From contig NZ_JBBOOM010000001.1 in the NCBI RefSeq assembly GCF_038003085.1, positions 1,302,001 to 1,366,000 of the forward strand: DNA of 64,000 nucleotides. Direction: 5' to 3'. The stretch's first letter is position 1. Every line of letters begins with the position of its first letter. Positions 18,746 to 27,327 of the stretch are shown here, in pieces. Below the pieces are notes generated by a model. The model searched no databases. It was given only the letters and a program-made list of their open reading frames with translations, and had not been told where the DNA came from. The stretch comes from Psychrobacillus sp. FSL K6-2836. GTDB taxonomy: Bacteria; Bacillota; Bacilli; Bacillales_A; Planococcaceae. The position numbers and the translations under genes were made by a program.

Positions 18746-20403
18746 TATCCAAACACCTCTTGTTTTTTGTGTGATTTTATATGTGGAATATCAATCTGTA
18801 TGGTAGTTCCCATTTTATAAGGTGTCCCTATTTCAAATGTACCACCTAAGGAATGTACAATATTTTGCATATTAGATAATCCAATTCCTTGTTCTTTCAT
18901 AGACCTAGTCTTCGTCTGAATACCTATTCCATTATCCTTAATGACTAGGTAGGTTCTCTCTTCCTCCAAAGCTAGCGTTACTTCGATAAGTGTACACCTA
19001 CCGTGTCGAACCGCATTTCCACATGCTTCACAAATGATTCGATATAGCCCATTCTTTGTATTTGCTGAAATAGATGATTCATTGCCTGTAATATCGTAAG
19101 CAATGCGTATGTCATTTAACTTTGCGTATTCCACCAAATAATTTTCGATAAGGACAAGAAATGGTTCCTCTCCTTTTTTTACTGTACTTAATCGATAAAT
19201 AGAGGCTCGCAGCTCTTTCATCGTCGTATTAGCTGTCTGTGACAAAAATTCAAATTCCTGCTCTAATTCGTTAGTTGTAATATTCCGACTCTTAACTCGT
19301 AAACTATGCAATGAATAGACAATTCCAAATAATCGCTGTGATACGCTATCATGCATTTCATTGGCAATTCGGTTCTGCTCTTCGCTAATCGTCAGCTGAT
19401 CCATCATATGATCCATATGAATTCTCTCTAGCATCATTTCACTAAGCTCCACGAGAAATTCGAATGTGCGGTGGAGTAAGAATGTGTTTTGTATTTCTGT
19501 ATTAGAAGTAACTTTTACACCTATTACTCCTATATATTTGGTTGTCCTAATAACCTTCATCCAATACTGTTCGTTATGGTACGTATGGGTAAAAGCATCC
19601 TTTTGTTTTCGTAGATGATCCCAATCTTTTGTTAAATCCATTTCTAGATTTCTATTGGTTGTTTCATTTGATATATAGCTTTTTTGAAAGGCATGATCCG
19701 TTATCCAAAAGAAGGCGGTATGCTTTTGCAAGCATTTCATCAATGTCATCGTCATGGCGTCTGTTAGCTTTTTTGGACTTTTATGGGACGAAAAATTTTC
19801 TAACATATGGTAAAGGGACATGATATGCTCTAATGTCTCCTGGTATTTTTCATTCGTATTCGCTAGTTTCCCATTTACTTGAAGTAGTTCCTTCGTTAGT
19901 CCCGAAAATAAACTAGCAAGTAATGTGATCAATATACAAACGAGATAAAAATAGGATTGGTCTTCTAAAACGACGATTATGCTATCATTCCGATTAGCGA
20001 TAAATGTAGCAGTCGCAAGATAAAACGTTAATGTCATCCAACTAAATCTAGGGGTTAAAAGGATAGCAGCTACAAGAACGGGATTCAATGCATACCAGAT
20101 AAATGGGCTTGAAATGCCACCAGTTGGGATGAGCAGCAATGTCACACCAAGCGTCTCTATTAAAACAATCATTTTCACTATATTCGTATGCTCCAAATAT
20201 CGCCGCTGTAAATCTGTTAAAATCCATGCAGCTACGCCTAATGCCGCAACAACACCGGCTTTAAAAACAAGCGAAGGCTGATGTCCAACTAAATAGAAAA
20301 ACGAAGTCAATATTAGGGAAATATAGCGGTAAAGTAATAATAAGTTCAAATTACTCGATGGATTCTTTTTTAAAAATGTATAAACCAGATTAGCTATTCG
20401 CAT
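18745..20403 (-). CDS. NarL/LiaS-type sensor histidine kinase
   Basis: About 552 residues. The N-terminal third holds about six membrane helices (for example LNLLLLYRYISLILTSFFYL and AAILLTPRFSWMTLTFYLAT), with a short coiled coil after them (VNGKLANTNEKYQETLEHI). A GAF-like domain probably spans about 195-325. The HisKA_3 dimerisation motif is EMHDSVSQRLFGIVYSL, with the phospho-His near residue 351. The HATPase_c domain follows (ACGNAVRHG, DNGIGIQ, GIGLSNMQNIVHSLGG). I took the ATG at 20403, which overlaps the upstream small gene by 14 nt; an in-frame TTG at 20427 is also possible and neither has a clear ribosome site, so coupling to the upstream gene is likely. The ligand is unknown. Confidence 0.9.
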   Translation of the reverse strand: MRIANLVYTFLKKNPSSNLNLLLLYRYISLILTSFFYLVGHQPSLVFKAGVVAALGVAAWILTDLQRRYLEHTNIVKMIVLIETLGVTLLLIPTGGISSPFIWYALNPVLVAAILLTPRFSWMTLTFYLATATFIANRNDSIIVVLEDQSYFYLVCILITLLASLFSGLTKELLQVNGKLANTNEKYQETLEHIMSLYHMLENFSSHKSPKKLTDAMTMTLMKCLQKHTAFFWITDHAFQKSYISNETTNRNLEMDLTKDWDHLRKQKDAFTHTYHNEQYWMKVIRTTKYIGVIGVKVTSNTEIQNTFLLHRTFEFLVELSEMMLERIHMDHMMDQLTISEEQNRIANEMHDSVSQRLFGIVYSLHSLRVKSRNITTNELEQEFEFLSQTANTTMKELRASIYRLSTVKKGEEPFLVLIENYLVEYAKLNDIRIAYDITGNESSISANTKNGLYRIICEACGNAVRHGRCTLIEVTLALEEERTYLVIKDNGIGIQTKTRSMKEQGIGLSNMQNIVHSLGGTFEIGTPYKMGTTIQIDIPHIKSHKKQEVFG

Positions 20404-20674
20404 ATGCACTACTATTGGCTGGTTCAATTGTAGTATTCCGTACTAGCTCTCTACTCGCAGTCTCATAATTATATATACAATCGCCATCTACTATAAAAAA
20501 TACCGGACGTCCCTCTTCACGATTCTTGTTTAAAAATATCGGAAGCTCCTTATCATCAGCCAATTGAAGAATCGATCTAAACGAATTCAACCTAATAACC
20601 GCTCTCGGTGCACCTTTGATGTCCTGCGTCACTGTAATAATTCGTTTTCCATATTTTTTATTGATAGTGTCCAC
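20390..20674 (-). CDS. Small conserved-looking protein, first gene of the sensor operon, function unknown
   Basis: 94 residues as read from a GTG at 20674. It starts DTINKKYGKRIITVTQDIKGAPRAVIRLNSF and looks like a small alpha/beta protein (alternating GRPVFFIVDGDCIYNYE strands and helices). I do not recognise a family. It overlaps the kinase start, so it belongs to the operon and may modulate the kinase. The start is odd: a strong GGAGGT overlaps the GTG itself, which is too close for use. At the correct distance from GGAGG lies an ATC codon (fourth codon), and the next in-frame GTG is at about codon 15. The true start is therefore uncertain. Confidence 0.6.
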   Translation of the reverse strand: MDTINKKYGKRIITVTQDIKGAPRAVIRLNSFRSILQLADDKELPIFLNKNREEGRPVFFIVDGDCIYNYETASRELVRNTTIEPANSSAYANS

Positions 20675-21284
20675 CTCCGATTTAAATGGTTTTACTCTAT
20701 TGTTTATAGTGCAGTGTAGTGGGAAGTACCTCTACTAATGAAGTCGTTTTGTTGATAGTTCCACTCTATCTATTACGATATTATTTCTCGTTTTTTTGGT
20801 GATTATGATATTTTTTCTTCATTATACTTATTCGGATTACTGCATCTTTCTCTTCTGTTATTGCCTTAACGCTGTATCCCTTTCTAGTTGGACAGTTGAG
20901 GATGAGCCTGACACAGCAACTAGCGTTTTGATGATAAATCTTTTTTTCAACCTGTCACCTCCATCTCATAATAAAGACCCAATTAAATCGAGCTCACGCT
21001 CAAGTTTAATCAGGTCGGTTGCACCAATTACTCCATACTTCTTAGGTGCCCAAATACAAGAAGTATTTCACAGTATCCTTGTTAAAATATGCTATTTCTT
21101 ATGCCATTATAACCAAGTTTCATCAAAAAAATACGTCATTTCATGCGGTTATGAAGGTTCTATTTTTGTCTAATAACAATATGTCGTGTCTCATCCTGTT
21201 TACCACTTCACATTATATGTTTGAAAATCCATTCTATGTATCGTAAAGCTGTCGTTTAGTATTATTATTTAATTTGAGTTCCGG
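20675..21284. other. Upstream region of the sensor operon, no large gene
   Basis: Besides the 30-codon frame above I find no gene. On the minus strand, 20955-21055 carries a partly gene-like stretch (WAPKKYGVIGATDLIKLERE then ELDLIGSLL and a stop) without a usable start, which may be decayed coding sequence. Related GAGTGGAAC / AGTGGGAAG motifs lie near 20720 and 20760 on opposite strands and could be operator halves. Confidence 0.3.
20858..20950 (-). CDS. Possible 30-residue small ORF with strong ribosome site
   Basis: A TTG at 20950 lies 7 nt after a perfect GGAGG (GGAGGTGACAGG on the minus strand). It opens a 30-codon frame beginning MKKRFIIKTLVAVSGSSS and ending LERDTALRQ. The start is basic and hydrophobic, like a peptide precursor or a lone leader. 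It lies about 185 nt upstream of the sensor operon start and on the same strand. It could be a signalling peptide, a leader peptide or the surviving 5' end of a decayed gene. Only the ribosome site and the frame support it. Confidence 0.35.
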   Translation of the reverse strand: MKKRFIIKTLVAVSGSSSTVQLERDTALRQ

Positions 21285-22435
21285 TTTGACCGGTACTTGC
21301 TCTCGCTTGTTGGATACTTGCTCTCCATGGGGGACGGTACTTGGGGTTTGATGGTGTTTACTTGCGGTTCTACTTGGGTTACTTGCGCTCGAGGGGGATT
21401 TACTTGCGAAACGGGGATTTATTCCATTTTTAAAGATCTAGGGAATAGGATTTCTATGTAATTAGCAATTTGACCGGTACTTGCTCTCGCTTGTTGGATA
21501 CTTGCTCTCGATGGGACGGTACTTGCGGTTTGGTCGGGTTTACTTGTGGTTCTACTTGGGTTACTTGCGCTCATAGGGATTTACTTGCGGAACGGGAATT
21601 TATTCCATTGTTAAAGATCTAGGGAAAAGGATTTCGATATAATTTGCAGTTTGACCGGTACTTGCTCTCGCTTGTTGGATACTTGCTCTCCATGGGTTGG
21701 TACTTGCGGTTTGATGGTGTTTACTTGCGGTTCTACTTGGGTTACTTGCGCTCGAGGGGGATTTACTTGCGGAACGAGAATTTATTACATTTTGTAATTA
21801 GCAATTTAACCGGTACTTGCTCTCCATGGGACGGTACTTGCGGTTTGGCGGTGTTTACTTGCGGTTCTACTTGGGTTACTTGCGCTCGATAGGGATTTAC
21901 TTGCGGAACGGGAATTTATTGCATTTTTAAAGATCTAGGGAAAAGGATTTCGATATAATTAGCAATTTGACCGGTAACTTGCTCTCGATTGTTGGATACT
22001 TGCTCTCGATGTGGTTGTATTTGCGGTTTGGTGGTGTTTACTTGCGGTTCTACTTGGGTTACTTGCGCTCGAGGGGGATTTACTTGCGGAACGGGAATTT
22101 ATTCCATTTTTAAAGATCTGGGAAAAAGGATTTCGATATAATTAGCAATTAGACCGGTACTTGCTCTCGGTTGTTGGATACTTGCTCTCGATGGGCTTGT
22201 ACTTGCGGTTTGGCGGTGTTTACTTGCGGTTCTTCTTGGGTTACTTGCGCTCGATAGGGATTTACTTGCGGTATGGGAATTTAAACCATTTTTAATGATC
22301 TGGGAAAAAGGATTTCGATATAATTAGCAATTTGGCCGTTATTTGCGCTCGCTTGTTGGATACTTGCTCTCCATGGGTTGGTACTTGCGGTTTGGTGGTG
22401 TTTACTTGCGGAACGGGAATTTATTCCATTTTTAT
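21285..22435. repeat. Seven-copy tandem array of a ~182-bp unit built from 21-bp TACTTGC repeats
   Basis: Units begin near 21294, 21478, 21659, 21814, 21975, 22158 and 22340 (spacing 184, 181, 155, 161, 183 and 182). A full unit has six sub-repeats, each TACTTGC plus 14 variable bases, followed by a ~55-bp spacer containing GGGAATTTATTCCA, AAAGATCTAGGGAAAAGG and TTCGATATAATTAGCAATTT. Sub-repeat starts in the first unit are 21294, 21315, 21338, 21359, 21380 and 21401, so the spacing is 21 (one is 23). Copies 3 and 4 have lost part of a unit and the last is truncated. No convincing gene lies inside. A single further copy stands at 52269. Confidence 0.9.
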
Positions 22436-22445
22436 TATTAAAAGT

Positions 22446-22486
22446 TTAACTCTCCTCCCGTCCAATCGGACAGAAGGAGAGTTTTT
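22446..22486. terminator. Bidirectional terminator beside the first subtilase gene
   Basis: Stem AACTCTCCT / AGGAGAGTT enclosing a second small stem GTCC-AATC-GGAC. T-runs lie on the plus side (TTTTTT) and, more weakly, on the minus side. It follows the subtilase stop at 22494. Confidence 0.75.
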
Positions 22487-22493
22487 TAGTTCA

Positions 22494-25400
22494 TTATTTT
22501 AAGCCACCCATAAAGTTTGTGAAGATTTTTGCAGCTTGAGCACGAGTTGTTGGATTTGATGGGTTAAATTTACCGTCAGATCCATCTACTACTTGTAGCT
22601 CATATAGCATAGAGATTGCATTGATCGTTTCTTCGTCATAGGCAGCGATATCTGAGAATGGTGCTATTTTAGTAGCCGTGTACTTTTTGCCTGTTTTGAA
22701 TGCATATGCGCGTTCAATCATTAATGCAAGCTGTGCACGCGTTACTTTTTCAGAAGGCTTAAATTTACCATTATCTCCTTTGATAATGCCGTATTTATAG
22801 CCTGCAGCAATTTCTGATTTTGTTTCAGCTGCATAATTAGTGATATCTTCAAACGGTGCTACTTCTTGTGTTTCTAATTTTAATGCACGAACGATTAATG
22901 AAGCCGCTTGAGCACGTGTTAGAGATTGCTCTGGTCTGAATGAGCCATCTGGGTATCCTTTCATATAGCCAAATTGTGCAGCTTTTTGGATATAATCTGC
23001 TGCCCAATGTTTAGCAGGTACGTCTGTAAATATAATTGGTGCTGGCGTTGGTGTCACTGGTGGTGTAGGTTTTACTGGATCTGGTTTAGTTGGACTTGGA
23101 TTCGATGTGCCTGGGTTAGATGGGCCAGAGCCTCCACCACCATCTCCACCTCCAGGATTTCCTGGGTTTGTTGGTGGATTTGTAACTGTAACGTTTACAG
23201 TTTTTTCATTGTCACCATATTTTACAGTAATAGTTGTTTGACCTGCTGCTTTAGCAGTAACTAAACCTTCTGTTACAGTAACCACTTTTGGATCCGCTAC
23301 TGTATACGTAGCTTCTTTTGTTACATCCTTAACTGTGTCTGACTCGAATGTACCGTAGCTTGGCGGACCGTCTGTAATGTTGTTATTATACGGAACTGGC
23401 TCGATAGCTGGTGCTGAATTTTCATATGGTGATACAAGTGTTAGTTTAGAAAGTTCTTTTGACTCAAAAGAAGCAATACTTACAGTTTTAGCCGAATTAA
23501 GCACCGGTTCTGCTGGATCTTCAGGTACTACAGGTTCTTCTGGCGTTGTTGGTTCTTCAGGAGCTACTGGCTCTTCTGGTGTTGTTCCTTCTTCAGGAGC
23601 TGTTGGTTCTTCTGGTGTTGTTCCTTCTTCAGGTGCTACTGGTTCTTCTGTTTTTGCTGGTTCAGTTTGTAGGGCAAAACCTTCAATAACTTGCTCCCCT
23701 TTGTTACCAGCTGCATCTTCAATAATTACTTTTACTGATTCTGTTTCAGCTGTCACTGGGAATGAGAAGCTTCCATCTTGATTCAGATTAAAGTCAACTG
23801 CTGCTGTTTCTTCACCAGCTACTGTAGCAACATACGAAGCATTTAATTTTTCATTCAGATCGTACTCTAAACCATATAAATATAATTCTTCATTATAATC
23901 GATATATTTGTCTGTTACTTGACCTGTTACTGTTCCTTCAGCTACTGATCCAGTAATTTCAGGGTCAGTAGTTTTCACGATAATTGGTCCCACATAGTCA
24001 CCTATGACACCTGTAGTAGCCAAACCAGTGAAGTCAATCGTATATAAACCATCTGGAATCGTTGTTGCCGGCGCTCCGCTCCAAGGTTGGTACTCACCAT
24101 CAACTGGTAGCCTCCAAGACCCTGCTCCTAGTGAAGTCCCTGCATGTAAATATCCGATGTAGCCATCCCCGTATTCTCCACCTTCAGGGTCCATGATGTC
24201 CCAAACCTCGATATAGTTTGTTGTAACTGGGCCTGTCAATGTGAATGTCAACTCTGCTATGTCTTGCACACCGTCACCATCAAACGACAAGTCTGTTTCT
24301 GTGATTGCCATATCTTTGATTGCCGTTACAGTAGGTCCACCAAAGTCTGCAGCGAATGGCAATGAAATTTCTGTGTATTCACTTTCTACTGGTGTTGTTG
24401 TTTCTGTTACATTCAGTTGAAGTTTGTCTCCTGTCTTCATGTTCAATTCTGTTTTGTCTACAGAAAGGGAGGTTTCAGTTTTAGTTCCTTCTGCTGAAGT
24501 AATGTGAATATAACCTAGAATTTCATCGCCTGCTTTTGCAGCAGTATTTTTGGACGCAGTCAACGTCACTGTTAACAATTCTTCTCCAGCTAATGTAAAG
24601 GTAGGTTTATCAACAGTTACAGTCGCGTCGCTAAATCCTTTTGTAACATCTACTGTTACGTTATAATCTCCACCGATACCTTTAATATCTTTGACTAGTA
24701 TTTCCTTTGTAACTGTAATATCTTTCTCTAAAGATTGTGGACCAAATGTAACAGTCCCTTTTAAGTTTTCAACAATTTCACCACTTGAGTCTAGCACAGC
24801 TTCGTCAACTGCATATGCAAGCGCTGCAGGATAAGCTGCCGCATATGCATCTACACGACCAGCACCTTGTGCGAATACATCGTATTTTGCTGTATTCAAG
24901 ACTTTTGCTGTATTAGAAAGGGCTACCTTTACGTCAAATGCATTCCAATCTGGATTTGCTTGTTTGACAAGTGCTGCGATACCAGCAATATGTGGTGTTG
25001 CCATTGATGTTCCAGTTTTGCGATCAAATGCTTCATCGTAAACAACTTCTGGGAAATCTGCTTTGTACATTGGAATGGTAGACATAATATTCGTTCCAGG
25101 TGCACTTACATCTGGTTTAATGTCAAAGTTTGGAGTAGATGGGCCACGTGAACTTGAATCGTTTACATCATCGCCAAGCGTTTTTGCGGAGTCAAAATTA
25201 CCAAAAGTAACTTTTCCTTCTCCACCATTTAACGCTGCACGAATTGCATCGCCATCTGTTTGGGACATATCATAGGTTGGAATAAATGCAAAGGAATCCC
25301 CTAAGAATGTTCCAGATGCGTTCGGTGCATTCGTACCGCCTGCAAAGTTATGGATAATTGCTGCTACTGCTCCATTTTCTTTGGCATATGCAATTTTATC

Positions 25401-26846
25401 AACAAATGCAATACTACCACGTGAGATCAATGCAACTTTACCGTCTACATCAATGCCTTGGTAATCTTTTGCTTCACCGTTTCCAGGAACGGCTACTAAG
25501 TCAAACTCTCCTTGAAGTTGTGTTGCTAAGTCTTTACCGAAAGTAGACCCCATTAGTTGAAGTTGTTTCGTCAAGTTGTAGTCTCCAACAGTAACTTTTA
25601 CTTCTCCGTTATACATCGTTTCTGGATTTGTTGTGTTACCAACTGCAATCCCTAAACGAGCTGTACCTGGAGTACCCATCGTTCCGCGATTAGGACCATC
25701 ATTACCAGTGGCAATAACCCCGATTGTACCAGCAATCATTGCATTATTAATCGCAAATGATCCCGCATCAGTTTCTGAGTTAGCCCCTCCACCAAGTGAT
25801 AGGTTGATAACATCCATTCCCTCAATTACAGCTGTGTCAATTGCTTTCACAATGCCTGAACTAGATCCACTGCCGTATGCGCCAAGTACACGGTAAGCGT
25901 ATAGGTCTACTTTTGGAGCAATCCCTTTAATACCATATTCATTCGCTCCGATTGCAGCGATTGTTCCCGCTACATGCGTACCGTGTGATGTATAGAACGC
26001 ACTTCCAGTAGTAGGATGAAATTCAGCTGTCCCCTCTGGTCGTTCTACAGGTGAAGTTTCAGATGCATCATCATCTGCACGAGTTCTCGTATAAGTGGAC
26101 GAGTTCGGGATGAAGTTCTTTCCACCTTTATAAATTCCTGCAAATTCAGGGTGATCTGCATCGATACCTGTATCAAGTACCGCTACTTTAACCCCTTGTC
26201 CTTCAATTCCTTCATTCCAAAGCTTTTCGATTCCTAGAAAAGAAATACTAGTATTCATCGCTGCATCAACTGTTGTGTCATTTTCAACTGGTTCTAATGA
26301 GCTTGAATCTTCCATTGCATACACAGTTGTGTCTGGCTCAACCAATGTAACGCCATTGACATTAAGTAGCTTAACAAGATCACTAGCTTTTATGTTAGCT
26401 GCAAATCCGTTTAATACTGTGTCATACGAGAAAATTTCTTTATAAGAAATCATATTATTGTTCATCTCTTTTTTTACAGATGCCTGCTGTGAAATTACTT
26501 TCGCTTTCACGGCACTTGCCTCTGATTTCGAGAAACTTTTGCCCGCTAACTCTCTTATACCTTTTTCAAGTGCAACAGGTTTTTCCGAAAGATGAACGAT
26601 TACCGCTACTTCTTCATCCCCAGTTAATCCTTGTAAATCTTTGTGAAGTGTTGGACCATTATTTGTCAGACTAAGTTGTTCAGCGATAGCCGCTTTCATT
26701 GCTAATGTGCTTTCGCTTGGCTCCTGTGATTTGAATGGTGTCTTATCCGTGTTAGCAAACGCACTTGTTGGAGCTAATAGTGCAAAGACCATCATAAAGA
26801 TTAGAAACGCACTAAAGGCTTTGTTAAACATTTTTTTCTTCTTCAT
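22494..26846 (-). CDS. SLH-anchored subtilisin-like serine protease (Vpr-like, S8)
   Basis: 1450 residues. Signal peptide (1-31), I9-type inhibitor propeptide (about 75-178), then the S8 catalytic domain with Asp225 (VAVLDTGIDADHPEF), His288 (SHGTHVAGTIAA), oxyanion Asn382 (ATGNDGP) and Ser614 (GTSMATPHIAGIAAL). A protease-associated (PA) domain is inserted at about 435-545 (VALISRGSIAFVDKIAYAKE). Beyond the catalytic domain come beta-sandwich domains, a Glu/Pro/Thr repeat stalk (about 1070-1110), a Big_2-like Ig domain (ADPKVVTVTEGLVTAKAAG), a Gly/Pro linker and three C-terminal SLH domains (about 1270-1450; LTRAQAASLI, VTRAQLALMI, TTRAQAAKIF). It should be a wall-bound extracellular protease. 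Its SLH block is closely similar to that of the GDSL enzyme at 50480. All catalytic residues are present. Confidence 0.95.
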   Translation of the reverse strand: MKKKKMFNKAFSAFLIFMMVFALLAPTSAFANTDKTPFKSQEPSESTLAMKAAIAEQLSLTNNGPTLHKDLQGLTGDEEVAVIVHLSEKPVALEKGIRELAGKSFSKSEASAVKAKVISQQASVKKEMNNNMISYKEIFSYDTVLNGFAANIKASDLVKLLNVNGVTLVEPDTTVYAMEDSSSLEPVENDTTVDAAMNTSISFLGIEKLWNEGIEGQGVKVAVLDTGIDADHPEFAGIYKGGKNFIPNSSTYTRTRADDDASETSPVERPEGTAEFHPTTGSAFYTSHGTHVAGTIAAIGANEYGIKGIAPKVDLYAYRVLGAYGSGSSSGIVKAIDTAVIEGMDVINLSLGGGANSETDAGSFAINNAMIAGTIGVIATGNDGPNRGTMGTPGTARLGIAVGNTTNPETMYNGEVKVTVGDYNLTKQLQLMGSTFGKDLATQLQGEFDLVAVPGNGEAKDYQGIDVDGKVALISRGSIAFVDKIAYAKENGAVAAIIHNFAGGTNAPNASGTFLGDSFAFIPTYDMSQTDGDAIRAALNGGEGKVTFGNFDSAKTLGDDVNDSSSRGPSTPNFDIKPDVSAPGTNIMSTIPMYKADFPEVVYDEAFDRKTGTSMATPHIAGIAALVKQANPDWNAFDVKVALSNTAKVLNTAKYDVFAQGAGRVDAYAAAYPAALAYAVDEAVLDSSGEIVENLKGTVTFGPQSLEKDITVTKEILVKDIKGIGGDYNVTVDVTKGFSDATVTVDKPTFTLAGEELLTVTLTASKNTAAKAGDEILGYIHITSAEGTKTETSLSVDKTELNMKTGDKLQLNVTETTTPVESEYTEISLPFAADFGGPTVTAIKDMAITETDLSFDGDGVQDIAELTFTLTGPVTTNYIEVWDIMDPEGGEYGDGYIGYLHAGTSLGAGSWRLPVDGEYQPWSGAPATTIPDGLYTIDFTGLATTGVIGDYVGPIIVKTTDPEITGSVAEGTVTGQVTDKYIDYNEELYLYGLEYDLNEKLNASYVATVAGEETAAVDFNLNQDGSFSFPVTAETESVKVIIEDAAGNKGEQVIEGFALQTEPAKTEEPVAPEEGTTPEEPTAPEEGTTPEEPVAPEEPTTPEEPVVPEDPAEPVLNSAKTVSIASFESKELSKLTLVSPYENSAPAIEPVPYNNNITDGPPSYGTFESDTVKDVTKEATYTVADPKVVTVTEGLVTAKAAGQTTITVKYGDNEKTVNVTVTNPPTNPGNPGGGDGGGGSGPSNPGTSNPSPTKPDPVKPTPPVTPTPAPIIFTDVPAKHWAADYIQKAAQFGYMKGYPDGSFRPEQSLTRAQAASLIVRALKLETQEVAPFEDITNYAAETKSEIAAGYKYGIIKGDNGKFKPSEKVTRAQLALMIERAYAFKTGKKYTATKIAPFSDIAAYDEETINAISMLYELQVVDGSDGKFNPSNPTTRAQAAKIFTNFMGGLK

Positions 26847-27108
26847 TAGATTTCCCCCTGTTCAGCAAATTTGTGCAAAATCATTTCTGCATGGTTATTC
26901 AAGACCGCATCCTTTCTACATGTATCATTAGGATTTTTGTTAAAGCATCTGTTTCACCGATGTTTAACGTGATACTCATACATTGTATGAATAGATGGGC
27001 CATGCTATGAAAAAATTAAGTGATTGATATTTTGGGTGGGGGATTGGTTTGGTTGAGTTCTGGGGGTTGGGGTTCTGGGGGTAACTTTCGTATGCGATGG
27101 TGGGGCTC
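26847..27108. other. Upstream region of the first subtilase gene
   Basis: Ribosome site CAGGGGGAAAT before the ATG at 26846, then AT-rich promoter-like DNA and a G-rich stretch (GGGGGTTGGGGTTCTGGGGG near 27059-27080) that leads into the CTCTCGT array. A similar GAGTTCTGGGGATGGGG stretch (about 40622) borders the array at 40645, so the flank is shared. No gene seen. Confidence 0.5.
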
Positions 27109-27262
27109 TCGTATAGAGGACAATCTCTCTCGTATGGGCGTTGATCTCTCTCGTTAGCGGGGTGGTCTCTCGTATAGGGGCGAATCGCTCTCATATGAGT
27201 GGTAATCTCTCTCGTTCGGGGTGTGTTCCCTCGTAATAGCCTGATCTCTCTCATACAGAAAG
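27109..27262. repeat. 21-bp CTCTCGT array, copy 1
   Basis: About eight units of CTCTCGTATAG/CTCTCGTTCG followed by a G-rich tail, spaced mostly 21 bp. It lies between the terminator of the second subtilase gene and the promoter of the first. Because 21 is a multiple of three, a 92-codon minus-strand frame is open through it (RERD/YERD-like residues), which I do not regard as a gene. Confidence 0.85.
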
Positions 27263-27280
27263 GATGACAGGTACATATAA

Positions 27281-27314
27281 AAAGTCCTGCAGAGAGGACT
27301 CTCTACAGGACTTT
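27281..27314 (-). terminator. Terminator of the second subtilase gene
   Basis: Minus-strand stem AAAGTCCTGTAGAGAG / CTCTCTGCAGGACTTT with a tiny loop and T-run, 14 nt after the stop at 27328. Confidence 0.92.
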
Positions 27315-27327
27315 AATTTAGCTGTTA

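Noticed and set aside
21285-22435. CRISPR array
   Set aside because: The conserved part of each sub-repeat is only about 7 bp, the larger unit is ~182 bp with non-unique spacers, and no cas gene is in the window.
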